From assembly GCA_003263775.1 (NCBI GenBank), contig JYJJ01000009.1, forward strand, positions 38,887-102,886: 64,000 nucleotides of DNA. The letters run 5' to 3'. This DNA is from Vibrio maritimus. Its GTDB lineage: Bacteria; Pseudomonadota; Gammaproteobacteria; Enterobacterales; Vibrionaceae. Both the position numbers and the translations under genes were made by a program. The stretch's first letter is position 1; every line of letters begins with the position of its first letter. The notes beneath the pieces are model-generated. The model made no database searches. It saw only the letters and a program-made list of their open reading frames with translations, and was not told where the DNA came from. This document shows, one piece after another, positions 35,449-44,257 of this stretch.

Positions 35449-36123
35449 ATGATTGAATTGTACTTAGATACCGCAGACGTAAACGAAACCGCACGCTTTA
35501 ACCAATGCTTCCCGTTGAAGGGCATCACCACCAACCCGACGATTGTTGCGAAATCGGGTACAGGCTTAACTGAGACGTTGCAGTCAATGTCAGAAGTACT
35601 AGGAAAAGAGGCGCGCTTTTACGCTCAGGTTGTGAGCAAAGACGTTGCTTCAATGGTGGCGGAAGCCAAAATGCTTAATGAACTTCCTTACGATATGGTT
35701 GTGAAAGTACCAGCGACAGAAAATGGCTTGGCTGCCATTAAGCTTATGAAAAAAGAAGGTATTCAGGTTCTGGCTACAGCTATTTACACCGCACAACAAG
35801 GCTTCATGGCTGCGCTTTGCGGTGCTGATTATCTCGCGCCGTACGTTAACCGCATTGATGCAATGAATGGCGATGGTGTTGCGGTGGTGCGAGATATTCA
35901 AACTCTTATTGAAAAAAATGGGTTGTCGTCGAAGATCTTGGCGGCCAGTTTTAAGAATGTTCAGCAGGCGATGGACGTGATGAAGCTAGGTATCGGCGCG
36001 ATTACGTTGCCGGTGGATGTAGCTGCGCAAATGTTCTCACACCCAGCGATTGAACCAGCGGTTGAGCAGTTTGATAAAGATTGGAGTGGGGCGTTTGGGG
36101 ATAAGCTTTCATTTGAAAGTTAA
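35449..36123 (+). CDS. fsa: Fructose-6-phosphate aldolase (FSA/TalC family)
   Basis: 224 residues. MIELYLDTADVNETARF and GITTNPTIVAKSG are the N-terminal signatures; the Schiff-base Lys is in MVVKVPATENGL (~residue 84); AASFKNVQQ and GIGAITLPVDV complete the barrel. I start at ATG 35449 (GAGAG upstream) over ATG 35443. The family cleaves fructose 6-phosphate or 1-deoxyfructose 6-phosphate to glyceraldehyde 3-phosphate and a ketone. Divergence from a PflD-type enzyme supports action on the radical enzyme's product. Confidence 0.95.
   Translation: MIELYLDTADVNETARFNQCFPLKGITTNPTIVAKSGTGLTETLQSMSEVLGKEARFYAQVVSKDVASMVAEAKMLNELPYDMVVKVPATENGLAAIKLMKKEGIQVLATAIYTAQQGFMAALCGADYLAPYVNRIDAMNGDGVAVVRDIQTLIEKNGLSSKILAASFKNVQQAMDVMKLGIGAITLPVDVAAQMFSHPAIEPAVEQFDKDWSGAFGDKLSFES
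36106..36119 (+). promoter_or_regulatory. Full palindromic copy of the DeoR-type motif inside fsa 3' end
   Basis: CTTTCATTTGAAAG lies in the last codons of fsa, 2-3 bp before the stop. It is the most symmetric copy in the window. It could be a looping or roadblock site, or coincidence forced by the codons for LSFES. Confidence 0.4.
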
Positions 36124-36130
36124 TAACTGT

Positions 36131-36166
36131 AGGGCTGGCTTGTTCTACAGGCCAGCCTTTGTTTGT
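36131..36166 (+). terminator. Intrinsic terminator after fsa
   Basis: GGCTGGC (36133-36139) / GCCAGCC (36151-36157) stem with an 11-nt loop followed by TTTGTTTG, 10 bp after the fsa stop. Confidence 0.8.
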
Positions 36167-36178
36167 GAGAGGTTGACC

Positions 36179-36709
36179 TTATACCCTCACAAACCGATTC
36201 TTCACAATGCAGTCCGCATATCTCTCAGCTGACTCGTGCTTAAACTTCAGCGGTTTATCTAACTCACCAAACAGAGGAATCCCTCCACCGAGTAAAACCG
36301 GAATCGTGCTAATAATCAGTTCATCGATAAGATCTTCTTTGAGGAAGCTCTGAATTGTCTTGCCGCCATCAATATACAGGTCGTTGTAACCTTGAGACGC
36401 TAGTTCGGCAACGATGGTTTTAAGCTCGCCTTTGACCAAGAAAACTTTGCCTTCAAGACCCTCAGGTACTTCAGTCATCGTGTTGCTCAACACAAAAACA
36501 GGTTTTGAGTATGGCCAGTCACAATCAAAGCTCAACACGATCTCTAGCGTATTGCGACCCATAACCAAAGCGTCAACTTTGTTCATAAACTCAGCGAAAC
36601 CGAAGTCGGAACCTTCTGGGTTTGGAATATCATGCAGCCAATCAACGCCGTTGTTTTTGTCGGCGATATAACCATCAAGGCTGGTAGCGATGTATACGAT
36701 GTTGGCCAT
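36179..36709 (-). CDS. Dihydrofolate reductase-like (RibD C-terminal domain) protein
   Basis: 176 residues of the RibD_C/DHFR-like family. MANIVYIATSLDGYIAD at the N-terminus and LYIDGGKTIQSFLKEDLIDELIISTIPVLLGGGIPLF at the C-terminus are the family signatures; VMGRNTLE is the NADPH region. It likely reduces a small molecule with NADPH, not folate itself. It is divergent from a TetR regulator, with a perfect palindrome between, so it is probably induced by a ligand of that regulator. Confidence 0.93.
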   Translation of the reverse strand: MANIVYIATSLDGYIADKNNGVDWLHDIPNPEGSDFGFAEFMNKVDALVMGRNTLEIVLSFDCDWPYSKPVFVLSNTMTEVPEGLEGKVFLVKGELKTIVAELASQGYNDLYIDGGKTIQSFLKEDLIDELIISTIPVLLGGGIPLFGELDKPLKFKHESAERYADCIVKNRFVRV

Positions 36710-36798
36710 GTGTGGCTCCCAAAATTGTTGTCATTTAGATAGTGGAACAGTGCATGAAGCAATGTTTTTGTTCTCTGCAGTCTTGTTCTCTGCTAAAA

Positions 36799-36813
36799 TT
36801 CTACAGTGTAGAA
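36799..36813. promoter_or_regulatory. Palindromic TetR-type operator
   Basis: TTCTACA-G-TGTAGAA, a perfect 7-1-7 inverted repeat, lies between the divergent DHFR-like and tetR genes, 28 bp before the tetR ATG. It fits autorepression and control of both genes by the TetR protein. Confidence 0.65.
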
Positions 36814-36841
36814 ATTAATTGAAGTCTAGCTAGGATCACCG

Positions 36842-37411
36842 ATGACTGTCAACTCAAAAAAACGTGGACGCCCAGAGAAAGGGGTGGATGGACTCAGCCA
36901 ATCTCGCATCATCGAAGCTGCGAAAAAGATGATGCAGACTAACGGGAAAATACCTAGTATCAGAGGGTTAGCGACCGAGCTCAACATTGACGCTATGGCG
37001 ATTTATTACTATTTCAAAAGTAAGGATAGCTTACTCGAAGCCGTTGCTGTTTCTTTGGTAGAAGGGATTTACGAGCCCAATAATGAAACAACTTGGCAGC
37101 AGGAGGTAATGGAACTTGGCTGGAGTTACCTTGCGCTCCTTAGCGAGTATTCCGGCTTGCTTGAAACACTATTCAAAATGCAAAGTAGTGGACCTGCTGA
37201 GGTATTCATTGCGCGCTTTAACGAGGTGGTCGAGCCTTTGAATCTAAATGATGATGACAAAACGAATGCGGTGAGTTTGCTCGCTGACTATCTGCATGGA
37301 TTTGCTTTTTCGATGCAGTTTTCTGATGTTACCGCGCAAGAACAGCGCCGAATTTATGATGGGTCGATGGCACTTTATTTGAAAGCAGTGACGCCAGTAC
37401 TTCCTCAGTAG
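36842..37411 (+). CDS. TetR-family transcriptional regulator
   Basis: 189 residues. N-terminal basic start KKRGRPEKG, then the TetR helix-turn-helix (RGLATELNIDAMAIYYYFKSKDSLLEAV, ~residues 41-68). The C-terminal ~120 residues form an all-helical ligand domain. The gene is divergent from the DHFR-like reductase. The ligand is unknown; repression is relieved by small hydrophobic compounds in most relatives. Confidence 0.93.
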   Translation: MTVNSKKRGRPEKGVDGLSQSRIIEAAKKMMQTNGKIPSIRGLATELNIDAMAIYYYFKSKDSLLEAVAVSLVEGIYEPNNETTWQQEVMELGWSYLALLSEYSGLLETLFKMQSSGPAEVFIARFNEVVEPLNLNDDDKTNAVSLLADYLHGFAFSMQFSDVTAQEQRRIYDGSMALYLKAVTPVLPQ

Positions 37412-37461
37412 ATACGTACAAGGTATGGTGAGAACATTCGAGTAGCTCACAAGGAAAAGTG

Positions 37462-38694
37462 ATGGCAAAAGTCCATGATTTTATAGTGATTGGTGGTGGT
37501 ATTGTCGGAGTGTCAACGGCTTGGCAGCTAAAACAAAAACACCCTCAAGCATCGATAGTGTTGGTCGAGAAAGAATCGAGTTTTGCCAAGCATCAAACTG
37601 GCCATAATAGCGGTGTGATTCACGCGGGTGTCTACTATCAACCCGGAAGCCTCAAAGCGGATTTTTGCAAGCGTGGCGCGGAGGCAACGAAACGTTTTTG
37701 CGCTGAGCACAACATTGCTGTGGAGAACTGCGGAAAGCTTTTAGTAGCGACAAACGCAGTAGAGAAAAAGCGAATGGATGCTCTCTATCAACGCTGTATC
37801 GAAAACGGTATTGATGTTTCGCTGTTGAGCCAAGCAAAGCTCGAAGAAATCGAGCCCAACATCACTGGATTGGGGGCGATAAAGGTAGAAGCAACCAGCA
37901 TTGTTGATTATCAATTGGTCACACAAACCATGGCAGAGCAGTTTCAGTCGCTTGGTGGTGAAGTGTTGCTGTCGACTGAAGTTACTGCGCTAAATGAACA
38001 GCAAGGTTGTGTCGAAATCAATGGCATGACCAATGGAGCGTCAACCTCTCTGCAAGCCCGTCAATTAGTCGTGTGCGGCGGGTTGATGGCGGATCGATTG
38101 GCGTCGATGATAGGCATTGATGTTGACTTTCAAATCATTCCTTACCGCGGCGAGTATTATCAGTTACCAGTCAAGCATCGTGACATCATTAGTCATCTCA
38201 TCTATCCCATCCCCGACCCAGAACTGCCGTTTTTAGGTGTGCATTTAACCCGAATGATCGATGGCTCGGTGACCGTGGGGCCGAATGCGGTGCAAGGGTT
38301 TAAGCGCGAAGGCTATGGGCGCATCAACTTTAGCCTTAAAGACACGACTGATATGCTCAAATTCTCTGGGTTTTGGCGAGTGTCGCGCGCGCATTGGAAA
38401 TCTGGTTTGAGAGAGTTTAAGAATTCTATTTGGCGTCCGGGCTACCTTCAGTTGGTTCAAAAATACTGCCCATCCATCAAGGTGGACGAACTCCTGCCTT
38501 ATCCCGCTGGCATTAGAGCCCAGGCAGTCATGTCAAATGGCAGTTTGGTGCATGATTTTTTGTTTGCTGAGACCGCTCGCAGCCTACATGTCTGCAATGC
38601 ACCGTCTCCGGCGGCTACTTCGGCCATCCCTATTGGTGAATACATTTGCTGTAAAGTTGAGGCCAAACTTAAAACTTTAGAAAATATCGACTGA
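37462..38694 (+). CDS. lhgO: L-2-hydroxyglutarate oxidase/dehydrogenase LhgO
   Basis: 410-residue FAD enzyme (DAO family). The dinucleotide fold is FIVIGGGIVGVSTAWQL; HNSGVIHAGVYYQPGSLKADFC is the hallmark of LhgO, and PYRGEYYQLP lines the substrate site. It oxidises L-2-hydroxyglutarate to 2-oxoglutarate at the membrane and passes electrons to quinone. The C-terminal GIRAQAV and HVCNAPSPAATSAIPIGEYI are typical. I choose ATG 37462 with AAGGAA upstream. Monocistronic; the csiD partner gene of E. coli is absent here. Confidence 0.95.
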   Translation: MAKVHDFIVIGGGIVGVSTAWQLKQKHPQASIVLVEKESSFAKHQTGHNSGVIHAGVYYQPGSLKADFCKRGAEATKRFCAEHNIAVENCGKLLVATNAVEKKRMDALYQRCIENGIDVSLLSQAKLEEIEPNITGLGAIKVEATSIVDYQLVTQTMAEQFQSLGGEVLLSTEVTALNEQQGCVEINGMTNGASTSLQARQLVVCGGLMADRLASMIGIDVDFQIIPYRGEYYQLPVKHRDIISHLIYPIPDPELPFLGVHLTRMIDGSVTVGPNAVQGFKREGYGRINFSLKDTTDMLKFSGFWRVSRAHWKSGLREFKNSIWRPGYLQLVQKYCPSIKVDELLPYPAGIRAQAVMSNGSLVHDFLFAETARSLHVCNAPSPAATSAIPIGEYICCKVEAKLKTLENID

Positions 38695-38788
38695 TTTCCC
38701 TTTATGAGCACAATTTCCAGCTACTATTGAAGTCGTGCCTCGGTACTGAGCACAATACTTTGAGCCAGCTAGGAAATGGAACACCCTC

Positions 38789-39211
38789 ATGATCAGAGAA
38801 TACAACGAAGCAGATATCGATAGCGTTTTGAAAGTTTGGCTGACTGCATCTGTCGAGTCTCACGACTTTGTTGAGCCAAGGTTTTGGCACGACAAACTCG
38901 ATGATATGCGCAACGTCTATCTTCCAAACTCAGAGGTTTATGTTTACGAGCATGCTGGTCGGGTAGTTGGTTTTTATGCGTTAACAGATGATCAGCTAGC
39001 GGCGCTGTTTGTTGAACCGCAAGCGCAAGGCGGCGGTATTGGCATGCGTTTGATTATGGATGCACGTAAGAAACGTGACTCACTTTCTTTCTCTGTCTAC
39101 AAAGACAATTGTCGTGCGATCGGCTTTTATCGTCGCTGCGGGTTTACGGTTGTTGATGAGTCAACAGACCCCCACACCGGACACTTACAATTAACTATGT
39201 CTAGCCACTAG
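38789..39211 (+). CDS. GNAT-family N-acetyltransferase
   Basis: 140 residues. The acetyl-CoA-binding motif is AALFVEPQAQGGGIGMRLI (~residues 70-88), a Q/R-x-x-G-x-G/A loop, followed by FSVYKDNCRAIGFYRRCGFTV, the usual C-terminal beta-alpha of the fold. N-terminal MIREYNEADIDSVLKVW is standard. Close to the YjaB/PhnO-like small GNATs by size. The acceptor is unknown; because AEP metabolism is nearby, an aminophosphonate acetylase was considered but is not supported. Confidence 0.9.
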   Translation: MIREYNEADIDSVLKVWLTASVESHDFVEPRFWHDKLDDMRNVYLPNSEVYVYEHAGRVVGFYALTDDQLAALFVEPQAQGGGIGMRLIMDARKKRDSLSFSVYKDNCRAIGFYRRCGFTVVDESTDPHTGHLQLTMSSH

Positions 39212-39294
39212 CTCTATTGAAATCAACCGTTTAAACTGGCTCTATTGTTTCGAAAATACACTAGAAAAATAGTGTGGTGAGTTAGGGATAGGGC

Positions 39295-40461
39295 ATGTTT
39301 GACTTTGATGAGATTGTAGAGCGTAGAGGAACCCATTCAGCAAAATGGGATGAGATGGAAGCGAGCTTTGGAGTCTCTACCAACGATGGCCTTCCGATGT
39401 GGGTCGCGGATATGGACTTTAAAGCGCCACAGGCCGTCAACCAAGCGCTTATCGAAGCCGCTGAAAATGGTGTCAATGGCTACTACGGTGATGACTCGCG
39501 CTACAAATCATCCGTTGTTAACTGGATGAATAAGAGGCACGATTGGCAAGTATCTCCTGATTGGATTATCACTTGTGCAGGTCTAGTTCAAGGCACGGCG
39601 CTTTGTGTTCAAGCCTACACAGAGCCTGGTGATGGCGTTATTCTGTTCACGCCCGTATACCACGCATTTTCAAAGGTCATCAAAGCAAACCAACGTGTTG
39701 TCGTCGAAAGTCCTTTGGTTCAAAACCAAGGTCGCTATGAAATGGATCTCGATGCTCTTGAGGCGAGCCTAAATGGTACTGAGAAGCTAGTGATTATGTG
39801 TTCACCACACAACCCGGGTGGACGCGTTTGGACAAAAGAAGAGCTCCAAGACCTCGCTAACTTTTGTGCGCGTCAGAATCTGGTACTTGTCGTCGATGAG
39901 ATTCACCACGATCTGGTTTTCCCACCTAACAAGCATACCGTCGCGACGCTCGCTGCCCCCGAACATGAGCAAAATATGGTGATTCTGGCGGCGACAACGA
40001 AGACCTTCAATATCGCTTCTGCGTTAACTGGCGCTGCTATCATCCCAAACCCTGAACTTAGAGAGAAGTTTAAGTTTGTTCTCAACGCTGCGGGCATAGG
40101 GCCAAACCGAATGGGAATGCTAATGGCTACGGCGGCCTATGAACATGGTGAAGCGTGGTTAGAGGCATTGGTGGAATATCTAGATGAGAACCGTCGCTTA
40201 TTTGATGAAGGCATCAACTCAATCAAAGGATTGAAATCGATGCCGCTGGAGGCGACATACTTGTCTTGGGTCGATTTTTCAGAAACAGGTTTGGCACCCA
40301 AAGAGGTAATCGAGAAGGTACAAAGTGAGGCCAAAATCGCAGCCAACCATGGCTCGACGTTTGGCTTAGGAGGTGAGCAGTTCCTTCGGTTTAATTTGGC
40401 GACACCACGTTCGAGGGTGATAGAAGCTATCGATAGATTGCAGCGTGTGTTCGCTAGCTAG
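39295..40461 (+). CDS. MalY/PatB-type PLP-dependent C-S beta-lyase or aminotransferase
   Basis: 388 residues, fold type I. LPMWVADMDFKAP at the N-terminus is the MalY/PatB signature, with CSPHNPGGRVWTKEEL (PLP phosphate and Asn), VVDEIHHDLVF (Asp to the ring) and AATTKTFNIASAL (Schiff-base Lys, ~residue 230). The family cleaves cystathionine or cysteine conjugates, releasing thiols. It is followed closely by the alkD-like gene (21 nt gap), so the two are probably co-transcribed. Confidence 0.92.
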   Translation: MFDFDEIVERRGTHSAKWDEMEASFGVSTNDGLPMWVADMDFKAPQAVNQALIEAAENGVNGYYGDDSRYKSSVVNWMNKRHDWQVSPDWIITCAGLVQGTALCVQAYTEPGDGVILFTPVYHAFSKVIKANQRVVVESPLVQNQGRYEMDLDALEASLNGTEKLVIMCSPHNPGGRVWTKEELQDLANFCARQNLVLVVDEIHHDLVFPPNKHTVATLAAPEHEQNMVILAATTKTFNIASALTGAAIIPNPELREKFKFVLNAAGIGPNRMGMLMATAAYEHGEAWLEALVEYLDENRRLFDEGINSIKGLKSMPLEATYLSWVDFSETGLAPKEVIEKVQSEAKIAANHGSTFGLGGEQFLRFNLATPRSRVIEAIDRLQRVFAS

Positions 40462-40482
40462 TCAATGAATAAGGGATCCGAC

Positions 40483-41166
40483 ATGCACTCATGGAACATT
40501 GAGGTCAAAACAGCTTTAGCACCGCTCGCCAACGAAGGCAACGCTACCTTCATGAAGGCATACATGCGAGACCAGTATGAGTTCTATGGGATTCAATCAG
40601 GGCCAAGGCGTGACGCATTAAAAGTGCTGTTCTCGAAACAGCATTTGCCCAGCTTAGATCAATTAGCTGATATTGTTGATGAGCTCTGGGCTTTACCTCA
40701 AAGAGAATATCAACTCGTTGCCGTCGATCTGCTGATTAAACAAAAGAAAACCTTACCAGAGCCCTTCCTACAACATGTAGAGCGTTGGATCACGACAAAG
40801 TCATGGTGGGACACGGTAGACATGTTAGCCACTCATATTGTGGCTAGCTTGTTCCAGCGATTCCCTACGGAAACTGCCTGTGTGGTAAGCCAGTGGCGCG
40901 AAAGCGACAATATTTGGTTGAGACGCACTGCTATCCTCTATCAGTTGAAGTTCAAGCAAAATACCGATCAAGATTTATTGTTTACCATCATTGGTGAAAA
41001 CCAAGCAGACAAAGAGTTCTTTATTCAAAAGGCGATTGGTTGGAGCTTGAGGGAATACTCAAAGACTAGCGCCGCAGCAGTGATTGAGTTTATCGATACT
41101 CAAAAGATTGAAGGACTGGCCAAGCGAGAAGGGCTGAAATGGCTAAAGTCCCATAATAAGATTTAG
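40483..41166 (+). CDS. AlkD-like DNA alkylation repair glycosylase
   Basis: 227-residue all-helical HEAT-repeat protein. The AlkD motifs are WWDTVDMLA (catalytic Asp), WLRRTAILYQL (Arg) and FIQKAIGWSLREY. The enzyme excises 3-methyladenine and 7-methylguanine without base flipping. I choose ATG 40483 with AAGGG upstream over ATG 40465. It follows the MalY-like gene and probably shares its transcript. A short AGACC/GGTCT hairpin plus T7 follows its stop. Confidence 0.93.
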   Translation: MHSWNIEVKTALAPLANEGNATFMKAYMRDQYEFYGIQSGPRRDALKVLFSKQHLPSLDQLADIVDELWALPQREYQLVAVDLLIKQKKTLPEPFLQHVERWITTKSWWDTVDMLATHIVASLFQRFPTETACVVSQWRESDNIWLRRTAILYQLKFKQNTDQDLLFTIIGENQADKEFFIQKAIGWSLREYSKTSAAAVIEFIDTQKIEGLAKREGLKWLKSHNKI

Positions 41167-41200
41167 ACCTTTGCAATCTAAATCCGAGTGGTCTTTTTTT
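41165..41200 (+). terminator. Weak intrinsic terminator after alkD-like gene
   Basis: AGACC and GGTCT arms with a long loop, then a run of seven T. The stem is only 5 bp, so efficiency is uncertain; the T-run is the stronger part of the signal. Confidence 0.45.
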
Positions 41201-41204
41201 ACAA

Positions 41205-41242
41205 TAGTTACGTAAATTAAAAGTAGTTACGTAAGTTAAAAC
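41205..41242 (+). repeat. Two tandem 19-bp repeats with TTACGTAA cores
   Basis: TAGTTACGTAAATTAAAAG (41205-41223) is followed directly by TAGTTACGTAAGTTAAAAC (41224-41242), 17 of 19 identical. Each holds the palindrome TTACGTAA. They lie 36 bp before the next gene start and look like a pair of phased operators, not a coding repeat. Confidence 0.65.
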
Positions 41243-41277
41243 AAATAGTTAACTGAATTAGGATTGATTAATCTTCA

Positions 41278-42317
41278 ATGGACTCCGTTACACAAGCGGC
41301 CCTAGGGGCAACCGTTGCTGGTGCGATAGCAGGCAAACACTGTAATGCAAAGGTGCTTCTTACAGGCGCTGCACTTGGTACTTTGCCAGATTTAGATGTA
41401 GTACTCGATTATGGTGATGCGGTCAGTAATACCATAAAGCACCGTGGGTTCACCCATTCGTTGCTACTAATTCCAGTATTTTCACTTATTGTCAGCTGCT
41501 ATATTGCCGTTTTAGACCAGATACATTTTGGTCTTTAAGCCGCGTCTTTTTCTTGGTCCTCAGCGTTCTCGTCACTCATGTTGCCATTGATGCGATGACA
41601 ACTTATGGCACTCAGTTATTGTGGCCAATTCCCGGATACTTTGAAGTAGGGAACATATTTATTATCGATCCGCTTTATACCCTGCCACTTCTGTTTGGTA
41701 TAGGCGTTGCACTGTTGTCTCGTCATCGAGGAGGGCAGTGGTGTAAATCGGTTGTTGCTATCTCGAGTTTATATCTAGTTTGGGGGTATGCTGCTCAGCA
41801 AGTAATTGCCGATAGGGTAGAGAAGAATTTAACGGCACAAAATATCAGTAATGAACAGGTTCTGATTACCCCCTCTCCATTTAATACGTTGTTATGGAGA
41901 GTGGTGGTGGTTGAAGGGGACCAGTACTTCGAAGGGTTAGCATCGTTGCTTGACTCTGAGAGTCAAATTGATTTTATTCAACGCTCGCGTGGTGAGTGGC
42001 CGCTTGAGGAAAAGCCAAAGACTCTTGAAGGTTTAGAAGCCTTCTCCCATGGATTCTTGGGGTATCGCCAAGACCAAGGCAGGCTCATTGTGTCTGACTT
42101 GAGACTTGGTATGGCAGACAGCTTAGCGTTTGAGTTCGTTTTTGCTAAAGAAACCCCTAATGCAGGTTGGGAGCTGTTAGAAGCGCCATCCCGATATCCT
42201 AGTGAGCGTAGCTTGGACCAAATCTCGGTTCTCTGGGAGCGAATGCTAGGCAATCAAGAGATAGATGCAAATCTGCAGTACGTGGCTTTAAATAAAGTCA
42301 GCGATAAGCAAGACTAG
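41278..42317 (+). CDS. YdjM-family inner-membrane metal-dependent hydrolase (frame break near 41532)
   Basis: About 346 residues after adding one base near 41532 (HFGSLSRVFFLVLS). MDSVTQAALGATVAGAIAGKH, ALGTLPDLDV and HRGFTHSLLLIP are the motifs of the LexA-binding/YdjM hydrolase family, with conserved His and Asp for metal. Later HVAIDAMTTYGTQLLWP supplies the second His/Asp set. Several membrane helices are predicted between. The C-terminal soluble part (~residues 190-346) has no recognised domain. Relatives are SOS-linked or envelope-linked; the reaction is unknown. A tandem operator pair lies upstream. Confidence 0.85.
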
Positions 42318-42507
42318 AACGTTGCGTTAGCCATTGTTTAGCATGCGATAAAGACGAGCTATTTTAGGCTCGTATTTATCGTGACGATAAAAATCATTAT
42401 TTGACGAAGCAATTCATGTAAGTTCACTATTCCCGTCCTAAAATTGTCACTGTTGACAGTGACTTGCTCGTCAAAAATACTCATCTTTCCCTATTGAGGA
42501 CACGGAT
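42318..42507. other. Short intergenic region with a weak hairpin
   Basis: 190 bp with no gene. ACGAGC near 42354 and GCTCGT near 42373 may pair as a weak terminator of the YdjM-like gene. Confidence 0.35.
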
Positions 42508-43478
42508 ATGACACTTGCCGCTCTGGCGATTCTAGTTGGTTTTATCTTATTGGTTTGGAGTGCAGACCGATTTGTTGATGGTGCGGCAGCCACCGCGAGT
42601 CACGCAGGCATGCCTCCTTTGCTTATCGGTATGGTGATTGTTGGTTTTGGTACCTCAGCACCGGAAATGGTGGTGTCTGCAATGGCAGCAGCAGAGGGTA
42701 ACCCTGAGTTAGCTTTAGGGAATGCACTTGGTTCGAACATTGTTAACACCGGACTTATTTTAGGTGTCACCGCAATCATCGCGCCAATCATGGTGCAATC
42801 TGTCATTGTGAAAAAAGAGTTGCCGTTACTGTTCGCTATTAGCTTATTGCTCGGTGCACTCCTTTGGAATGGGGTGTTAGGACGCGGTGAGGCTGCGATT
42901 TTGTTGGTGGGTTTTTTCAGCCTAATCAGTTGGAGTATCTATTCGGGAATCAAGGGTAAAGGTGACCCGCTTGAGACAGACACGCAGCACGAACTCGAAG
43001 AGAAAACCATGTCATTAGGCAAAGCCATTTTCTGGCTTGTACTAGGTCTAGTTTTGCTGGTGGTGAGTTCACGTATTCTTGTTTGGGGCGCAGTAACCAT
43101 CGCTCAATCTCTTGGAATTAGTGACTTGGTGATTGGTTTGACGATTGTTGCATTAGGTACGTCTTTGCCAGAACTGGCGGCTTCTATTGCAGCTGCTCGC
43201 AAAGGTGAGCATGACATTGCGATTGGTAACGTCGTCGCTCAAACATGTTCAATATCCTCGCTGTAGTGGGTATTGCAGGCATGATTTCGCCAATTGCGAA
43301 TGTGCCAGAGGCAGTTCTCTCGCGTGACTGGCTAGTGATGATGGCGATGACGGTAGCCCTGTTCTTTATGGCTTACGGTTTTGGTCGCCAAGGGCGCATC
43401 AATCGATTTGAAGGAGCAATGCTGCTTACAGGCTACGCTGCTTACAACATCTGGCTTGTTGTCTCTGTTACAGCCTAA
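42508..43478 (+). CDS. Calcium/sodium antiporter, YrbG family (frame break near 43237)
   Basis: About 323 residues after adding one G near 43237 (GNVVGSNMFNILAVVGIAGM). Two NCX repeats carry the ion-binding motifs VGFGTSAPEMVVS with GNALGSNIVNTGLILG, and VALGTSLPELAAS with the repaired GNVVGSNMFN. About ten membrane helices. It exchanges Ca2+ or another cation for Na+ across the inner membrane. Both signature repeats are complete after repair. It stands alone and is followed by a strong terminator. Confidence 0.9.
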
Positions 43479-43501
43479 CTGCATCACTGTGTTTTGAAAT
43501 G

Positions 43502-43541
43502 AGCCCGTGATTCAATCACGGTATTGAGTCACGGGCTTTTT
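43502..43541 (+). terminator. Intrinsic terminator after the antiporter gene
   Basis: A 15-bp stem (AGCCCGTGATTCAAT / ATTGAGTCACGGGCT, with one G-T pair) and the 6-nt loop CACGGT, followed by TTTT. It is the only structure between convergent genes and may serve both. Confidence 0.88.
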
Positions 43542-43560
43542 AGCATCGAATGGTTAAGAA

Positions 43561-43824
43561 TTACAATTTGTCTTTTCGTTTACTCTGCTGGCGGATGTAA
43601 TCGCCAAACTCATACTTTCTTTCTTGATGTCCTACCTGATAAAGCTCGCTTTCCGTGCGCTGCTGCGAGTAATTTGACGCTTTCATAGAGCCTTTTCCGA
43701 CTCTCAACATGTTATCGACAACGCGTTTAAAGAATGAATCAATGCGTCGACCGTACATTTGAAGAACGCCTAGCATGCTGCAAAAGCTCATCGCTAAAGC
43801 GACAGTCCAGTGTATTTCTATCAT
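43561..43824 (-). CDS. Small membrane-anchored hypothetical protein, 87 residues
   Basis: Starts at ATG 43824, with GGAGG 9-10 nt upstream; longer in-frame extensions up to 44073 are not supported. One N-terminal membrane helix (TVALAMSFCSMLGVLQMYG), then a charged, basic cytosolic tail rich in Lys, Arg and Gln (residues ~35-87), ending SKRKDKL. No family is recognised. It lies alone between convergent terminator and the DedA-LssY gene. Confidence 0.6.
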   Translation of the reverse strand: MIEIHWTVALAMSFCSMLGVLQMYGRRIDSFFKRVVDNMLRVGKGSMKASNYSQQRTESELYQVGHQERKYEFGDYIRQQSKRKDKL

Positions 43825-44257
43825 GCCAATCCTCCACAGAGTGAAGAAAGTGTTGTAAAAGTGCGGGTGGGAAAGGGTTGGCGAGCAGGTAAAAGAGCAG
43901 GCTCTTTCATAGAGGTTCGAGAAGATAAAGCAGCTTGGATAGGAGGCGCTGCAGGTTGTGGGCGCGTTGAGCTGCGCAGTTGGTTTGGATCGCTTGTAGA
44001 TGCGAAACGGGCCAAAGTGATCATTGAGTTTTATACCTTTATTATTTGAGCTGACTTTGCAAAAACTGAGCATGTCTTTGCTAAACGTGAATATAAGGTA
44101 TGCGGCTTTGTAACATCAATGTGGCTGAAATTAGTTGATACAATCCGTCACACAGCTAAATGCTAATTAACGAGCCGTCGATGTTTGACACGGCTGATTA
44201 ATCTCTTTTGTGCTTGTATACAAATCTTCGAGTGACAGGATTGGATCAACGGCATTT

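Noticed and set aside
38789..39211. GNAT protein as an aminophosphonate acetyltransferase (PhnO)
   Set aside because: It lies 18 kb from the AEP genes, next to LhgO and a MalY-like gene; nothing in its sequence points to aminophosphonates.
43810..44049. 79-residue plus-strand frame antisense to the start region of the small membrane gene
   Set aside because: Low-complexity basic sequence, no ribosome site, and it overlaps the promoter and start of the better supported minus-strand gene.
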